Of a stretch of 6,840 nucleotides of DNA, positions 5,599-6,840 are shown in pieces. Below the pieces are notes generated by a model. It did not search any database and was not told the DNA's origin. It saw nothing but the letters and a program-made list of their open reading frames with translations. A program made the translations under genes and the position numbers. Origin of the DNA: WHSP01 sp964424945 (lineage in GTDB: Bacteria; Gemmatimonadota; Gemmatimonadetes; Longimicrobiales; Longimicrobiaceae); the NCBI GenBank assembly GCA_964424945.1, contig CAYRLB010000124.1:1-6840 (forward strand), given 5' to 3'. How positions within the stretch are numbered: position 1 is the stretch's first letter; every line of letters starts with the position of its first letter.

Positions 5599-6612
5599 TC
5601 AGAGTGGTTGGGTTCCTGTAGCAGATGGTTCGCGGTGCGCCACCGCGGGCGGGGCCTGCGGATGTTGATCGAGAGGACTTCTTACTCCGGCGCTCCCCCG
5701 ATTCAGCACGTGCGTATAGACCATGGTTGTCCGAATGTCCCGATGGCCGAGCAGTTCCTGCACCGTCCGGATGTCGTATCCCGCCTCGAGCAGGTGGGTC
5801 GCGAACGAATGTCGCAGGGTGTGGCAACCGGCCGGCTTCGGAATATCCGCCATCTTCACGGCCTTTGTCACCGCGCGCTGTATGGCAGTCGGGTGCAGGT
5901 GATAGCGGCGTACCGATCCGTCGGCGTTACTCACCGTCCGTCGCCTGGCAGGAAAGACGTACTGCCAGTTCCAGGACCGCGCCGCTGATGGATATTTCTT
6001 TGCCAACGCGAAGGGCATATCTGTATCGCCGTAACCGTCGCGAAGATCGCGATCGTGCAGCCGCCGGGTTGCCTCGAGTTGGAGAAGCAGCTCCGGGGCG
6101 ATGCGGTCGGGAAGCATTGTAACACGGTCCTTGCCGCCCTTCCCGTGGCGGACCGTGATCAATCGTTGTTCGAAGTCGATATCCTTCACCCGAAGGCGAA
6201 GCGCCTCCATTAGTCGTAATCCCGAACCATAGAGCAGACTGGCCACCAGCCGGGGTGCACCGTTCAGTTCCGCCAGCAGCGCCGCCGCTTCCGTAGCAGT
6301 CAGGACCAGCGGCAGTCGGGGCGGGCGTCGTGCCCTGATGAAGGCTTCAGGTGGACCGATGTCGATTCTGAGGACCCAGCGGTAGAGGAAGATGATTGCT
6401 GCGAGTGCCTGATTCTGGGTGGATGCTGCAACCTTCCTTCCGGTGGCGAGGTGGGAGAGGAAGGCGGATACCTCACTGGCGCCCATCTGGCTTGGGTGTC
6501 GTTTTTCGTGGAACAGGATGAAGCGGCGGATCCAGGCTACGTAGGCCTTCTCTGTTCGTGGGCTGAGGTGTCGCATGCGGGCGGCAGCGCGGACGCGGTC
6601 GAGGAGCTTCAT
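5599..6612 (-). CDS. intI: Integron integrase IntI (tyrosine recombinase)
   Basis: This 337-residue protein inserts and excises gene cassettes by recombining attI with attC sites. The N-terminal core-binding domain (about 1-90) contains 'LSPRTEKAYVAWIRRFILFH' and 'VSAFLSHLA'. The catalytic domain has all six expected residues: R133 (GSGLRLMEAL), K158 (RHGKGGKDR), H264 and R267 (CHTLRHSFATHLLE), H290 (LLGHRD) and Y299 (MVYTHVLNRG). Between them lies the extra IntI segment, about 187-240, including 'FALAKKYPSAARSWNWQYVFP' (201-221). This segment marks IntI and is absent from XerC/D and phage integrases. The C-terminus keeps 'GVRSPLD', then a Pro-rich tail. The reading frame is uninterrupted, so the enzyme is probably active. 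The start at 6612 (MKLLDRV) matches where related IntI proteins begin, but there is no Shine-Dalgarno site. It converges on the bicupin gene and diverges from the predicted attI and cassettes to its right. Confidence 0.95.
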   Translation of the reverse strand: MKLLDRVRAAARMRHLSPRTEKAYVAWIRRFILFHEKRHPSQMGASEVSAFLSHLATGRKVAASTQNQALAAIIFLYRWVLRIDIGPPEAFIRARRPPRLPLVLTATEAAALLAELNGAPRLVASLLYGSGLRLMEALRLRVKDIDFEQRLITVRHGKGGKDRVTMLPDRIAPELLLQLEATRRLHDRDLRDGYGDTDMPFALAKKYPSAARSWNWQYVFPARRRTVSNADGSVRRYHLHPTAIQRAVTKAVKMADIPKPAGCHTLRHSFATHLLEAGYDIRTVQELLGHRDIRTTMVYTHVLNRGSAGVRSPLDQHPQAPPAVAHREPSATGTQPL

Positions 6613-6651
6613 GGGCGGGTGGCCGTGGCGGACGGTGGGTGGCGGGGTGCA

Positions 6652-6716
6652 GTCTAACTCTCAAGAGTATGCTGTTATCCCGCCTATGAGCAGCCTATGT
6701 GACGGGAACGTTGGAT
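6652..6716 (+). other. Predicted attI recombination site
   Basis: Upstream of intI, GTTGGAT (6710-6716) matches the integron core-site consensus GTTRRRY, with predicted cleavage between G6710 and T6711. Two direct repeats, CCTATGAG (6683-6690 region) and CCTATGTG (6694-6701), lie 11 bases apart just before it, in the place where attI sites carry accessory integrase-binding repeats. A second core-like heptamer in the opposite direction, GTCTAAC (6652-6658), marks the left side. attI sites are poorly conserved between integrons, so this rests on the core motif, the position 98 bp from the intI start and the orientation. Confidence 0.55.
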
Positions 6717-6739
6717 TTCGGCTGCTTCGTCGCTATGAT
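6711..6739 (+). promoter_or_regulatory. Candidate cassette-facing promoter at the attI junction
   Basis: TTGGAT (6711-6716), a 17-base spacer and TATGAT (6734-6739) form a sigma-70-type promoter pointing away from intI. The -10 box differs from TATAAT at one position. The -35 box starts exactly at the predicted cleavage point of the core site. Transcription would begin near 6746 and run into the cassette side. Confidence 0.5.
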
Positions 6740-6840
6740 ATGGAATATCGTGGCGGGCTGGGGTTCGAGGGGTGTGGGAGAGGGGATTCCGGGCAGGTAC
6801 GGCGCGATTATCTTCCATGTTGTCGACTTAGTCAGACGTT
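6711..6840 (+). other. Start of the presumed first gene cassette, cut by the window edge
   Basis: If attI is placed correctly, cassette DNA begins at 6711. Two plus-strand frames are open to the window end. One begins at ATG 6735 (35 codons visible, beginning MIWNIVAGWGSRG); the other at ATG 6686 (51 codons, beginning MSSLCDGNVGFRLLRRYD), which crosses the core site. Neither has a good ribosome site or a recognised domain, and two overlapping open frames are common by chance in GC-rich DNA. No attC site (RYYYAAC ... GTTRRRY with a paired stem) was seen before the edge. Confidence 0.25.

Noticed and set aside
5599..6612. XerC/XerD or phage integrase instead of IntI
   Set aside because: The segment around residues 201-221 (FALAKKYPSA...WNWQYVFP) and the GVRSPLD end are IntI hallmarks not present in Xer or phage enzymes.

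Overview
This 6,840-base window is GC-rich bacterial DNA with five complete protein-coding genes, one gene cut by the left edge, and the integrase end of a chromosomal integron at the right edge. The lipoprotein signal on the transport binding protein, the SGLT-type sodium symporter, the secreted bicupin and the lack of good Shine-Dalgarno sites suggest a high-GC diderm from soil or water. Gemmatimonadota or a similar phylum would fit, but no sequence feature here proves it.

Layout, left to right. Bases 1-225 encode the C-terminal end of a MoaD/ThiS-like sulfur carrier ending in Gly-Gly. After a hairpin and a candidate promoter comes a 556-residue sodium:solute symporter (450-2120, +) that resembles animal SGLT transporters. 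Its 3' side has two strong hairpins. The second, a perfect 21-bp stem at 2180-2229, is placed to stop transcription from both sides. It also closes the facing minus-strand pair: a periplasmic amide/amino-acid-type ABC binding lipoprotein (2741-3949) followed by a DinB-family protein (2243-2704). DinB appears to have its own promoter overlapping the stop codon of the binding-protein gene. Bases 3950-4515 are a 566-bp divergent non-coding region with candidate promoters, a short heptamer repeat and a small palindrome. It leads into an exported bicupin protein (4516-5511, +) that is probably read from a leaderless transcript.

The most notable element is the convergent gene at 5599-6612 (-). It is an integron integrase (IntI) with all tyrosine-recombinase catalytic residues and the extra segment that separates IntI from phage and Xer recombinases. 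In the standard integron layout, the recombination site attI lies just upstream of intI and the cassettes run away from it. A core site (GTTGGAT, 6710-6716) lies 98 bp upstream of the intI start. A good outward-facing promoter begins exactly at the predicted cleavage point. The first gene cassette would therefore start at about 6711, and most of the array would lie beyond the window.

The metabolic genes do not form one obvious pathway. The symporter, the binding lipoprotein and the exported bicupin all act at the cell envelope on small molecules; the integron is a separate, mobile-gene-capturing unit.
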